DNA from: an uncultured Cellvibrio sp.
Lineage (GTDB): Bacteria > Pseudomonadota > Gammaproteobacteria > Pseudomonadales > Cellvibrionaceae
Length of the DNA: 5,458 nucleotides
Reading direction: 5' to 3'
Assembly: GCA_946482345.1 (NCBI GenBank)
Contig: CAMLRJ010000268.1
Coordinates: forward strand, 1 to 5,458
A program made the translations under genes and the position numbers. The stretch's first letter is position 1, and each line of letters starts with the position of its first letter. Positions 1 to 5,458 of the stretch are shown one piece after another. Under the pieces are notes generated by a model. The model saw only the letters and a program-made list of their open reading frames with translations, was not told where the DNA came from and ran no database searches.

Positions 1-1
1 G

Positions 2-751
2 GGGCGCACTGCAAATATTCCATTAAACTCATCGATTTCGTCAGAAAAAAATTCAGGTGCTGAAAAAACGCAATTACACGAAACTGCAAAACCGGCAACA
101 ACCAATCCAACTCCGGCAACTCATGTAAAAACGCACGGCGTTGCATCATCAAAATCAACCAGTGATGCGCGCTTAAAAAAACAACCGAGAATGTTGATTA
201 TAGGTGCCTCTACCGGAGGGCCAGTGGCATTGGCAGAAGTGTTGACTCTGTTGCCAGGAAATTTTCCAGTGCCAATTTTATTGGTGCAACATATGCCAGA
301 AAATTTTACAAAAGCGTTTGCTGAACGCTTGAATAAAATTTGCAAAATCGAAGTCAGGGAAGCGGTTGATGGTGATGCATTAAAACCCGGGTTGGCATTG
401 TTAGCACCCGGAGGAAAACAATTAATGCTGGATAAACGCAACATGGGCTGTGTGCGGGTATTTCACGATGATGATCGCGTGAATTACAAACCATCATTGG
501 ATATTACTTTCGGATCAGCAGCCAATACTCTCGGCGATAAAGTGTTGGGTGTTGTGTTAACCGGAATGGGATCTGATGGTTGCAATGGCGCGCGCTTGTT
601 AAAAGAAGCGGGTTCGTCTGTGTGGTCTCAAGATGAACAAAGTTGTGTAATTTATGGCATGCCCATGGCTGTTGCCAAAGCGGGTTTATCGGATCGTGTT
701 TTGAATTTAAAAGAGATAGGTGCACGGCTTGCACAAGAGGTAACCGGATGA
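2..751 (+). CDS. cheB: Chemotaxis protein-glutamate methylesterase/deamidase CheB, 5' partial
   Basis: CheB removes methyl groups from (and deamidates) glutamyl side chains of methyl-accepting chemoreceptors, giving adaptation in the cytoplasmic chemotaxis pathway; it is activated by CheA phosphorylation of an N-terminal receiver domain. Only the last 249 codons are present and the reading frame is open to the left edge, so the receiver domain lies outside. Visible residues 1-63 form a Ser/Thr/Ala/Lys/Pro-rich linker, followed by the methylesterase domain (about 64-247). The expected catalytic triad is visible: Ser70 in IIGASTGGP, His97 in LLVQHMPENF and Asp192 in LTGMGSDG. An internal ATG at 191 would give a domain-only protein, but the frame continues upstream and no good ribosome binding site precedes it. 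The stop overlaps the motC start (ATGA, 748-751), so the two genes are probably translationally coupled. Family assignment is secure; the full length cannot be known from this window. Confidence 0.96.
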   Translation, partial: GRTANIPLNSSISSEKNSGAEKTQLHETAKPATTNPTPATHVKTHGVASSKSTSDARLKKQPRMLIIGASTGGPVALAEVLTLLPGNFPVPILLVQHMPENFTKAFAERLNKICKIEVREAVDGDALKPGLALLAPGGKQLMLDKRNMGCVRVFHDDDRVNYKPSLDITFGSAANTLGDKVLGVVLTGMGSDGCNGARLLKEAGSSVWSQDEQSCVIYGMPMAVAKAGLSDRVLNLKEIGARLAQEVTG

Positions 752-1494
752 TTGATGTACTGAGTATTATTGGCATTATCCTTGGCTTTGCTGCCATTAT
801 CGGTGGCAATTTGCTTGAGGGTGGTGGCTTGGGTACTTTGGTCAACGGTCCGGCGGCATTTATTGTGATAGGTGGAACTTTGGGTGCTGCGATGTTGCAA
901 ACACCTAAAAATAGTTTGAAGCGCGCATTGAAAATTATTAAATGGGTTTTTAAACCACCTTATGTTCCTTTCAAGCAAGGTGTGACCAATATTTCACGCT
1001 GGGCTGTTGCTGCACGTAAAGATGGTTTGCTGGGTTTGGAAAATGTTGCTGAAAAAGAAAAAGATGCCTTTGCAAAAAAAGGTTTGCAATTATTGGTTGA
1101 TGGTAATGAACCCGATGTCATTCGCCGGATTCTGGAAACTGATTTGGTTGTTGACGAACAGCGCGATTACGACGCGGTAAAATTTTATGAATCCATGGGC
1201 GGTTATGCTCCCACAATCGGCATTATTGGTGCCGTTATGGGTTTAATTCATGTCATGCATAATCTTGCTGATCCATCGACACTTGGGCCAGGTATTGCTA
1301 TTGCATTTGTTGCCACTATTTATGGTGTTGCTTTGGCCAATTTATTATTTATTCCAATCGCGCACAAATTACGCACTTGTATTTACGAGAATTCGCAATA
1401 TCGCGAGCTGATTATCGAAGGCATTATGGCAATCGCCGATGGTGAAAATCCTCGCTCGATTGAAATGAAATTAAATGGTTACATACATCCTTAA
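748..1494 (+). CDS. motC: Flagellar motor stator protein MotC (MotA/PomA family)
   Basis: This is a 248-residue stator subunit of the MotA/ExbB superfamily; with its MotB-type partner it forms the inner-membrane ion channel that drives flagellar rotation. Four hydrophobic segments are visible at about 2-20, 33-51, 152-172 and 182-205, with a large charged cytoplasmic loop between the second and third. That loop carries Arg90 and Glu98 (ARKDGLLGLENV), matching the charged residues of E. coli MotA that contact the rotor protein FliG. Prolines in GGYAPTIGIIG (155) and LLFIPIAHK (203) correspond to the conserved membrane prolines. The start at 748 is chosen because it overlaps the cheB stop, has GAGG at 737-740 seven bases upstream, and gives the family's usual N-terminus (MIDVLSIIGIILGF); an upstream in-frame ATG at 643 lies inside cheB. 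The name MotC follows the Pseudomonas cheB-motC-motD order. Whether protons or sodium ions are used cannot be told from this alone. Confidence 0.93.
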   Translation: MIDVLSIIGIILGFAAIIGGNLLEGGGLGTLVNGPAAFIVIGGTLGAAMLQTPKNSLKRALKIIKWVFKPPYVPFKQGVTNISRWAVAARKDGLLGLENVAEKEKDAFAKKGLQLLVDGNEPDVIRRILETDLVVDEQRDYDAVKFYESMGGYAPTIGIIGAVMGLIHVMHNLADPSTLGPGIAIAFVATIYGVALANLLFIPIAHKLRTCIYENSQYRELIIEGIMAIADGENPRSIEMKLNGYIHP

Positions 1495-1502
1495 AAAAAA
1501 AA

Positions 1503-1602
1503 CCACCCTAACCCTCCCCTTCGTAAGGGGAGGGGACAAGTTCCTTCCCCTTGTGAGGGGGAGGTTAGGAGGGGGTGCAAGGAGTTTCTCTCCTCAGGGT
1601 GG
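1503..1602. repeat. 100-bp GC-rich palindromic repeat element (REP/MITE-like) between motC and motD
   Basis: The gap between motC and motD is filled by an element unlike the flanking AT-rich DNA. Its ends are inverted 7-mers, CCACCCT (1503-1509) and AGGGTGG (1596-1602). Inside are three hairpins: 1512-1521 with 1525-1534 (10 bp perfect, 3-base loop), 1543-1551 with 1556-1564 (9 bp with one G-T pair), and 1580-1584 with 1590-1594 (5 bp). The motif CCCTAACCCTCCCC near 1506-1519 also recurs inverted, imperfectly, at about 1559-1575. A run of ten A residues (1493-1502) borders the left end. The structure resembles short non-coding dispersed palindromic repeats; only one copy is in the window, so its repetitive nature is inferred from its form. 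It lies on the motC-motD transcript, five bases from the motD start codon. Confidence 0.75.
1579..1584 (+). promoter_or_regulatory. Shine-Dalgarno-like AAGGAG, badly spaced and inside a hairpin
   Basis: AAGGAG is the best ribosome-binding-like sequence before motD, but it lies 23 bases from the ATG at 1608 and 14 bases from an in-frame GTG at 1599. Its AGGAG can pair with CTCCT at 1590-1594 (loop TTTCT). Nearer the ATG there is only the G-rich stretch 1597-1604, whose GGTGGGG could pair weakly with 16S rRNA. Either motD is translated from this weaker signal, or translation depends on folding of the repeat element. Confidence 0.35.
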
Positions 1603-1607
1603 GGTCT

Positions 1608-2465
1608 ATGAACCGAACACGCAATCGTAAAAACGAATCGCAAATTAATCACGAACGTTGGTTAATTTCCTACGCGGATTTTATTACCTTGTTGTTCGCT
1701 TTTTTTGTGGTGATGTATTCCATTTCACAAGTGAGTGAAAGTAAATACCGTGTGTTGTCAGAAACTTTTGTTGAAGCTTTTAACAAACCCAATGATTCAC
1801 AAGCCAACCCCGATCCACAGCAAAACACTGCACCATCAAATGATGTCATCACCCCAATTGATATGGGTAAAACAGCAACTGACCAAGCAACCAGTAATGA
1901 GCAAGTTGCAATCGTCAGTGATCAGGCATCAAACGATGTAACTCCTGCAGTCGATGAAGCCGGTGAACCTGTGAAGGCGGTAAAAAATAGTGATGAGCTT
2001 TCACAAATTTCCGATTTGGTCAGCGATAAATTTTCAACATTAATTGATCAGGGTTTAATACAAGTTGCCAGCAATGAACTTTGGTTGCAGATAGAATTAA
2101 AAGACAGCATTTTGTTTACATCCGGCAGTGCCGACACCAGCGAACAAGCACAAAAAATATTTGATGATATTGCATTAATTTTAAAAGATTACGAAAACCC
2201 TATTCAGGTAGAAGGCTTCACCGACAATATTCCCATCAACAGCCCGCGTTATCCCACCAACTGGGAATTATCCACCGCCCGCGCCAGCGCAATCGTAAAA
2301 TATCTGGCCGCACAAGGCGTAGCCCCCGAACGTTTATCTGCCGTAGGCTACGGCGAATACCAACCCACCGCCACCAACGAAACCCCCGAAGGCCGCGCCC
2401 AAAATCGCCGCGTCACTGTGATGATCGCAAAACGAAAAATGGATAGGCCGAAAGCGAGTTTGTGA
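1608..2465 (+). CDS. motD: Flagellar motor stator protein MotD (MotB family, OmpA-like C-terminus)
   Basis: This 285-residue protein is the MotB-type partner of MotC: it completes the ion channel and anchors the stator to peptidoglycan. A short charged cytoplasmic tail leads into a single membrane segment (about 19-43, SYADFITLLFAFFVVMYSIS) holding Asp24, the predicted ion-carrying aspartate. Residues about 59-130 are a Gln/Asn/Thr/Asp/Pro-rich low-complexity linker. Residues about 158-276 form the OmpA-like peptidoglycan-binding domain, with GFTDNIPI (203-210), NWELSTARA (218-226), RLSAVGYGEYQP (242-253) and NRRV (266-269). I chose ATG 1608 because it gives the usual short tail before the membrane helix; GTG at 1575 or 1599 would add 11 or 3 residues encoded by the repeat element. 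The gap of 113 bases from motC contains that repeat. Bases 2221-2460 are about 57% GC, against 33-48% in sampled earlier parts of the gene. Confidence 0.92.
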   Translation: MNRTRNRKNESQINHERWLISYADFITLLFAFFVVMYSISQVSESKYRVLSETFVEAFNKPNDSQANPDPQQNTAPSNDVITPIDMGKTATDQATSNEQVAIVSDQASNDVTPAVDEAGEPVKAVKNSDELSQISDLVSDKFSTLIDQGLIQVASNELWLQIELKDSILFTSGSADTSEQAQKIFDDIALILKDYENPIQVEGFTDNIPINSPRYPTNWELSTARASAIVKYLAAQGVAPERLSAVGYGEYQPTATNETPEGRAQNRRVTVMIAKRKMDRPKASL

Positions 2466-2488
2466 TTTCTCCAAAATTTTTTAATCCC

Positions 2489-2517
2489 TTGACCTTCTAG
2501 TCTTTTCCTAATAACTT
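2489..2517 (+). promoter_or_regulatory. Possible sigma-70-type promoter ahead of the mipA-like gene
   Basis: TTGACC (2489-2494) is a good -35 match (5 of 6 bases) and is followed 17 bases later by TAACTT (2512-2517), a poor -10 match (3 of 6). It lies in the 93-base gap between motD and the next gene, where a promoter is plausible because the two genes are functionally unrelated. No terminator hairpin was found after motD, so read-through from the motility operon is also possible. Confidence 0.25.
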
Positions 2518-2558
2518 GCGTTTCAAATTTTTAATATGGATTTACAGGATTTATGCTG

Positions 2559-3383
2559 ATGGGCTTTGTTTATGGGGTTTCAAGATTTTTAATTGTATTG
2601 TTTGCTTTCTGTACATTTCAGGTATTTGCTTCTGAAACAGATCATGAAATGGAAATCGGTATTGGTGTTGGTGGGCAATATTTACCACACTACCGCGGGT
2701 CGCGTGAAACTCATACGAAAGTTTTGCCCATTCCGGTTATTGAATACAGGGGTAAAGTATTTAAATCGGATCGGGATGGAACGCGGGCGGAGTTTGCACT
2801 TGCTGATCGAATTGAACTTAATGTCAGTGCTGATTTAGCTTTAAATGATGGTGCTGAAGATAATGTTTTGCGAAAAGGAATGCCAGAGCTTGAATCAGAA
2901 TTTCAATTGGGGCCATCGATTAATATTGATTTGATAGGAAAAGGATTTAATCGCGGATTGTTATTACGTTTACCTGTTAGACCCGCTTTTGCAGTGGGTA
3001 GTGACATTGACTATATTGGTTATACATTGAATCCCATGCTGACGTTTATCGAACCGGATTTTTCAGGTTTGCGTATTAGTTGGGACATTGGGCTGCTTTA
3101 TGGATCACAAGATTATCATCAACACTATTACGGTGTTACGTCTGAATATGTAACTGAAACCAGAGAAGAATATAAAGCCAAATCCGGTTTCAGCGGCACT
3201 TTTACAGAAGTTGGAATTTCCTCAAAAAAAGGCAATATTGTCTACGGCGTCAGTTTTCGTTATGACAATTTAACCGAGGCCGTTTTTTATCCCAGCCCTT
3301 TGGTAGAAACTCATGATTATTGGAGTGTTTCATTTGGTGTGGGTTGGATGTTTAAAACCTTGAGATGGAGTAGTCCTGAGTAA
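2559..3383 (+). CDS. MipA/OmpV family outer-membrane protein
   Basis: The product is a 274-residue outer-membrane beta-barrel of the MipA/OmpV family. MipA of E. coli binds the lytic transglycosylase MltA and PBP1B as a scaffold; most other members have no proven role. A signal peptide is visible (hydrophobic residues about 9-20, likely cut after VFA at residue 24). The mature part begins with the family's typical opening, GIGVGGQYLPHYRGSRE, followed by LPIPVIEYRGKVFKSDRDGTRAEFA, then alternating strands to a last strand near YWSVSFGVGWMF. The usual conserved tail residue is followed here by a polar extension, LRWSSPE. Two start codons compete: ATG 2553 and ATG 2559. AGGA at 2546-2549 is only 3 bases from the first but 9 from the second, so I prefer 2559; the choice affects two residues. 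It stands alone between the motility genes and a terminator. The specific role in this organism is unknown. Confidence 0.88.
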   Translation: MGFVYGVSRFLIVLFAFCTFQVFASETDHEMEIGIGVGGQYLPHYRGSRETHTKVLPIPVIEYRGKVFKSDRDGTRAEFALADRIELNVSADLALNDGAEDNVLRKGMPELESEFQLGPSINIDLIGKGFNRGLLLRLPVRPAFAVGSDIDYIGYTLNPMLTFIEPDFSGLRISWDIGLLYGSQDYHQHYYGVTSEYVTETREEYKAKSGFSGTFTEVGISSKKGNIVYGVSFRYDNLTEAVFYPSPLVETHDYWSVSFGVGWMFKTLRWSSPE

Positions 3384-3418
3384 GTAATCATAAAAATTAT
3401 CAGGATTTCAAACATTCA

Positions 3419-3450
3419 TTGGCGCAATTAACAGCGCCAAATATTTTAAT
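3419..3450 (+). terminator. Hairpin terminator after the mipA-like gene
   Basis: TTGGCGC (3419-3425) and GCGCCAA (3434-3440) form a perfect 7-bp stem with an 8-base loop, followed by ATATTTTAAT. The T-run is interrupted, so termination may be incomplete. It lies 36 bases after the preceding stop, and separates that gene from the hydrolase unit. Confidence 0.65.
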
Positions 3451-3484
3451 GGTTATCCAAACAGGAATAAAAGTAACAAAAAAT

Positions 3485-3513
3485 TTGTATAACTTGATAT
3501 TAATTTTTAAATT
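3485..3513 (+). promoter_or_regulatory. Weak possible promoter for the hydrolase unit
   Basis: The 244-base gap 3384-3627 holds the terminator and then a very AT-rich stretch. The best promoter-like pair I find is TTGTAT (3485-3490), 17 bases, TAAATT (3508-3513); both boxes are poor matches. TATAAG at 3558-3563 is a better -10 but lacks a -35 at proper distance. A promoter is expected here because of the terminator upstream; its exact place is uncertain. Confidence 0.2.
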
Positions 3514-3613
3514 CAGCACAGTTGCTCTGCAAGCAAAAAATTAACAGGGAGTTTAGTTATAAGATTTTCTGCCGCTTGGCTTATGAGAAAGCTAACCATC
3601 AATAGTGTTCAAG

Positions 3614-3619
3614 AAGGAG
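3614..3619 (+). promoter_or_regulatory. Ribosome binding site deciding the hydrolase start
   Basis: AAGGAG lies eight bases before ATG 3628. This supports 3628 over the in-frame upstream ATG at 3583, which has no purine-rich sequence at proper distance and would only add 15 polar residues ahead of the first beta strand. Confidence 0.8.
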
Positions 3620-3627
3620 TTTACGCA

Positions 3628-4707
3628 ATGTCACATCCAAAATTAATTATTGTTCATGGTATGGGCCAGCAATCTGAAGATTCATTTAAAGATGAATTCA
3701 TTAAAGGTTGCAAATGGGCTTTTGATCTTTATCCGGGGTTTTCGGGTAAATCACCAGAAGACTACGCTGAAATAGTTCCCGTTTGTTACAACGATATTTT
3801 TGATCAGCATCGGCAAAGAATGGCGAATAATGCATTGCCGGTTGTCGATAGATTGAAAACTATTCCGGGTATGGGCGGTGATACCTTGTCGGAGGCAGCA
3901 AGGGAATTAACCAATCTTGAATCACAATTCAGTAACGACAAATTTTTCGAAACTCATTGGTTGGATGTTTTGTTTTATCGTTTTACTACGCTGGGTGAAG
4001 TCGTTCGGATTCGATTGGGTAAAAAAATTGCGCATGAAATCGGTGTGGCCAATGGCGGAAGTAAAAATGTACACATACTTGCGCATTCTCTTGGAACAGC
4101 GGTTACCCATGATTGTTTGGCCAAGCTTTATAAGCCTGAATATAAATTGGGTGATCTCAATAATCTGAGTAATAAAATGCACAAGCTGGGCAGTGTGCAT
4201 ATGGTTGCCAATACCAGCCGTGTTTTGCAATCTTTCATCGATGTGAATGAGTCACCGGTAAAACCGGGAAAAGAAGGTTGCACGGCTTTTTACCGGGAAT
4301 ATCGCCATGTGCTGGACCCAGTTACCTGGCCGAAATCATTTAATCCAACCGATAATCAGGGGTGGATATCCAATCAGGATTGGCTGTTCAAGCGCTATGA
4401 ATTAATCCGTTCTACATCCATTACCAATCAACATGGAAACACACACAGTATTCAGCATTATTTGGCGAATCCGTTAGTGCACCGTGAATTATTTGAAAAG
4501 GTATTTAATATCAAACTAACAGCTGACCAAAAGAAAGCTGGGCATAAAGTTTTTGTAAATTTAACCTTGAAAAAAGTTGCTGATGATTTACAAAATTCTT
4601 TGGAGAATCTTAAAGCTATTAATATTGAAAATGTTTCAGGGTTGATTCAATCAGCGAATGCATTGAGGACTTTTATCGAACAACTGGGAGGTGAGTATCG
4701 TGTGTAA
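3628..4707 (+). CDS. Alpha/beta-hydrolase, lipase/esterase-like, function unknown
   Basis: This 359-residue protein has the hallmarks of an alpha/beta-hydrolase with a serine nucleophile. The first strand and oxyanion-hole motif lie at the very N-terminus (KLIIVHGMGQ, residues 5-14). The nucleophile elbow is HILAHSLGTAV with Ser154, an AHSLG variant of the usual GHSLG. By order and spacing, Asp230 in HVLDPVTWP and His273 in GNTHSIQHYLANP are the best candidates for the rest of the triad; these two are inferred. The insert between the first strand and the elbow (about 30-135) is long and charged, and the C-terminal 60 residues look helical. No signal peptide or membrane segment is seen, so it is probably cytoplasmic unless exported by a specialised secretion system. 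The substrate is unknown; an ester, lipid or amide is possible. Its end overlaps by 8 bases a gene for a secreted protein, implying co-expression. I recognise the fold, not the family. Confidence 0.82.
   Translation: MSHPKLIIVHGMGQQSEDSFKDEFIKGCKWAFDLYPGFSGKSPEDYAEIVPVCYNDIFDQHRQRMANNALPVVDRLKTIPGMGGDTLSEAARELTNLESQFSNDKFFETHWLDVLFYRFTTLGEVVRIRLGKKIAHEIGVANGGSKNVHILAHSLGTAVTHDCLAKLYKPEYKLGDLNNLSNKMHKLGSVHMVANTSRVLQSFIDVNESPVKPGKEGCTAFYREYRHVLDPVTWPKSFNPTDNQGWISNQDWLFKRYELIRSTSITNQHGNTHSIQHYLANPLVHRELFEKVFNIKLTADQKKAGHKVFVNLTLKKVADDLQNSLENLKAINIENVSGLIQSANALRTFIEQLGGEYRV
4686..4695 (+). promoter_or_regulatory. Strong Shine-Dalgarno for the overlapping downstream gene
   Basis: GGGAGGTGAG, inside the end of the hydrolase gene, is nearly a full complement of the 16S rRNA 3' end; its GGAGG core ends 8 bases before GTG 4700. 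This fixes the start of the last gene despite its being a GTG codon. Confidence 0.75.
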
Positions 4708-5458
4708 TTTTTACTTGGCGAAATTTTTTTCAGGCCTGTTATTGATTGCCAGCATATCAGTGGCTGCTGAAAATCGATTAACCGCTCAAGATTGGCTTGA
4801 AAAAGATCAGGAATTACAAGCTTGGTGCAAGCAGGAACCTGGTATTTCTGAAGCCAAAGTTTTTGGTGATACTCTTGTAAAGTCAAAACAGATAAGAGCT
4901 GATTATTGCAATAAGACCATTTCTGATTTTTCCGCATTGCAGTTGCGTATTGTTGATTTATTAGGTGATTTGCATATCTTGTTTCCTGCTAACAGTATTT
5001 ATTTACAATTGCATCTTACAGAAAGCGCACAGATGAAATCGACGGGTGAGCTTGCCCAGTTTGAAGTGATGGCTGAACCCATGTTAGCCATATCAATGGA
5101 TCATCCGGCTTATTACAAAATTGAAAATGCATTGTTGTTATCCTGCACTCAGGCAGCGAAGGCAAAAGCACTGGATATGGATTGCCAATCCGCACTGCAA
5201 GAGTTTGCTGAAATATATAATTTTGCACAGGGCACTTATGCTCAACCGCTTGCATTTGAACTTTCCAAACGATTGGACCTTCTTGAAACAAGGTGGAATA
5301 CTTTTTACGAAGAATCCAAGTCCCAAATGTTTTGGGAAATGATTGCTAATGGAATACTCTTTCAGCGTAAAAACGAAGCTTATAAGTTTTCCGAGCCACC
5401 TTCCTGGCAGTTGGTATTAATGCATCCTTCTGTTGTGGTTGAAAATGTTGCTGATGCA
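4700..5458 (+). CDS. Secreted hypothetical protein with signal peptide, 3' partial
   Basis: An uninterrupted frame of 253 codons runs from GTG 4700 to the right edge without a stop, so the C-terminus is missing. I do not recognise the family. The N-terminus, MCNFYLAKFF followed by SGLLLIASISVAA, is a classical signal peptide with a likely cut after Ala23, placing the mature protein in the periplasm or outside; Cys2 lies before the hydrophobic core, so it is not a lipobox. The mature part is mixed alpha/beta in character with four cysteines (43, 70, 149, 162) that could form two disulfides. Notable stretches are QDWLEKDQELQAWC (30-43), rich in charge and aromatics, and PPSWQLVLMHPSVVVENVADA at the visible end, which looks like a conserved motif. 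The start is supported by a strong ribosome binding site within the hydrolase gene and the 8-base overlap. It may act with, or against, the hydrolase; that is an inference from position only. Confidence 0.8.
   Translation, partial: MCNFYLAKFFSGLLLIASISVAAENRLTAQDWLEKDQELQAWCKQEPGISEAKVFGDTLVKSKQIRADYCNKTISDFSALQLRIVDLLGDLHILFPANSIYLQLHLTESAQMKSTGELAQFEVMAEPMLAISMDHPAYYKIENALLLSCTQAAKAKALDMDCQSALQEFAEIYNFAQGTYAQPLAFELSKRLDLLETRWNTFYEESKSQMFWEMIANGILFQRKNEAYKFSEPPSWQLVLMHPSVVVENVADA

Noticed and set aside
643..747. In-frame extension of motC upstream to ATG 643
   Set aside because: It lies fully within cheB, has no ribosome binding site, and adds a cysteine-rich, non-hydrophobic stretch absent from MotA-family proteins; ATG 748 overlaps the cheB stop and has GAGG before it.
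1493..1564. Minus-strand rho-independent terminator formed by the repeat hairpins and the A-run (T-run on the minus strand)
   Set aside because: The T-run is about ten bases beyond the nearest stem rather than directly after it, and no minus-strand gene exists here to terminate.
1503..1602. CRISPR-like or riboswitch reading of the repeated CCCCTT/AAGGGG units
   Set aside because: The units are inverted hairpin arms, not spaced direct repeats, and no known riboswitch core could be recognised.
1735..1941. Alternative-frame plus-strand ORF within motD (68 codons)
   Set aside because: It overlaps the low-complexity linker of motD in another frame and has no ribosome binding site or recognisable sequence.
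3583..3627. Earlier in-frame ATG of the hydrolase at 3583
   Set aside because: No Shine-Dalgarno at proper distance, whereas AAGGAG sits eight bases before ATG 3628.
4647..5326. Minus-strand frames at 4647-4937, 5016-5291 and 5138-5326 and the plus-strand frame at 5121-5342
   Set aside because: They are shadows of the open-ended secreted-protein frame starting at 4700, which has a signal peptide and ribosome binding site; the shadow translations look random.

Overview
The window looks like the chromosome of a flagellated gammaproteobacterium with moderately low GC (roughly 40-45% by eye). The order cheB-motC-motD, with a MotA/MotB-type stator pair directly behind the chemotaxis methylesterase gene, is known from Pseudomonas and relatives. 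The composition and protein sequences would suit a Cellvibrio-like member of Pseudomonadales, but that placement is an inference from gene order and general resemblance, not from a search.

Region 1 (2-2465) is the end of a chemotaxis/motility operon. It holds the C-terminal part of CheB (the receiver domain lies off the left edge), motC (overlapping cheB by 4 bases) and motD. A 100-bp GC-rich element made of nested hairpins sits between motC and motD. It has probably displaced or replaced the original motD translation signals. The last third of motD is clearly richer in GC than the rest of the gene.

Region 2 (2466-3450) holds one gene for a MipA/OmpV-family outer-membrane beta-barrel protein with its own signal peptide. 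It ends at a simple hairpin terminator. In Pseudomonas the chemotaxis cluster continues after motD with parA-like and cheW-type genes. Here it stops, so this position is a junction in the genome.

Region 3 (3451-5458) is a tight two-gene unit of unknown role. A strong ribosome binding site precedes a 359-residue alpha/beta-hydrolase (lipase-like, AHSLG nucleophile elbow) with no visible signal peptide. Overlapping its end by 8 bases, with a near-perfect Shine-Dalgarno, is a secreted, cysteine-containing protein that I do not recognise and that runs off the right edge. This unit is the least explained part of the window. No RNA genes, CRISPR arrays, transposase genes or prophage genes were seen.
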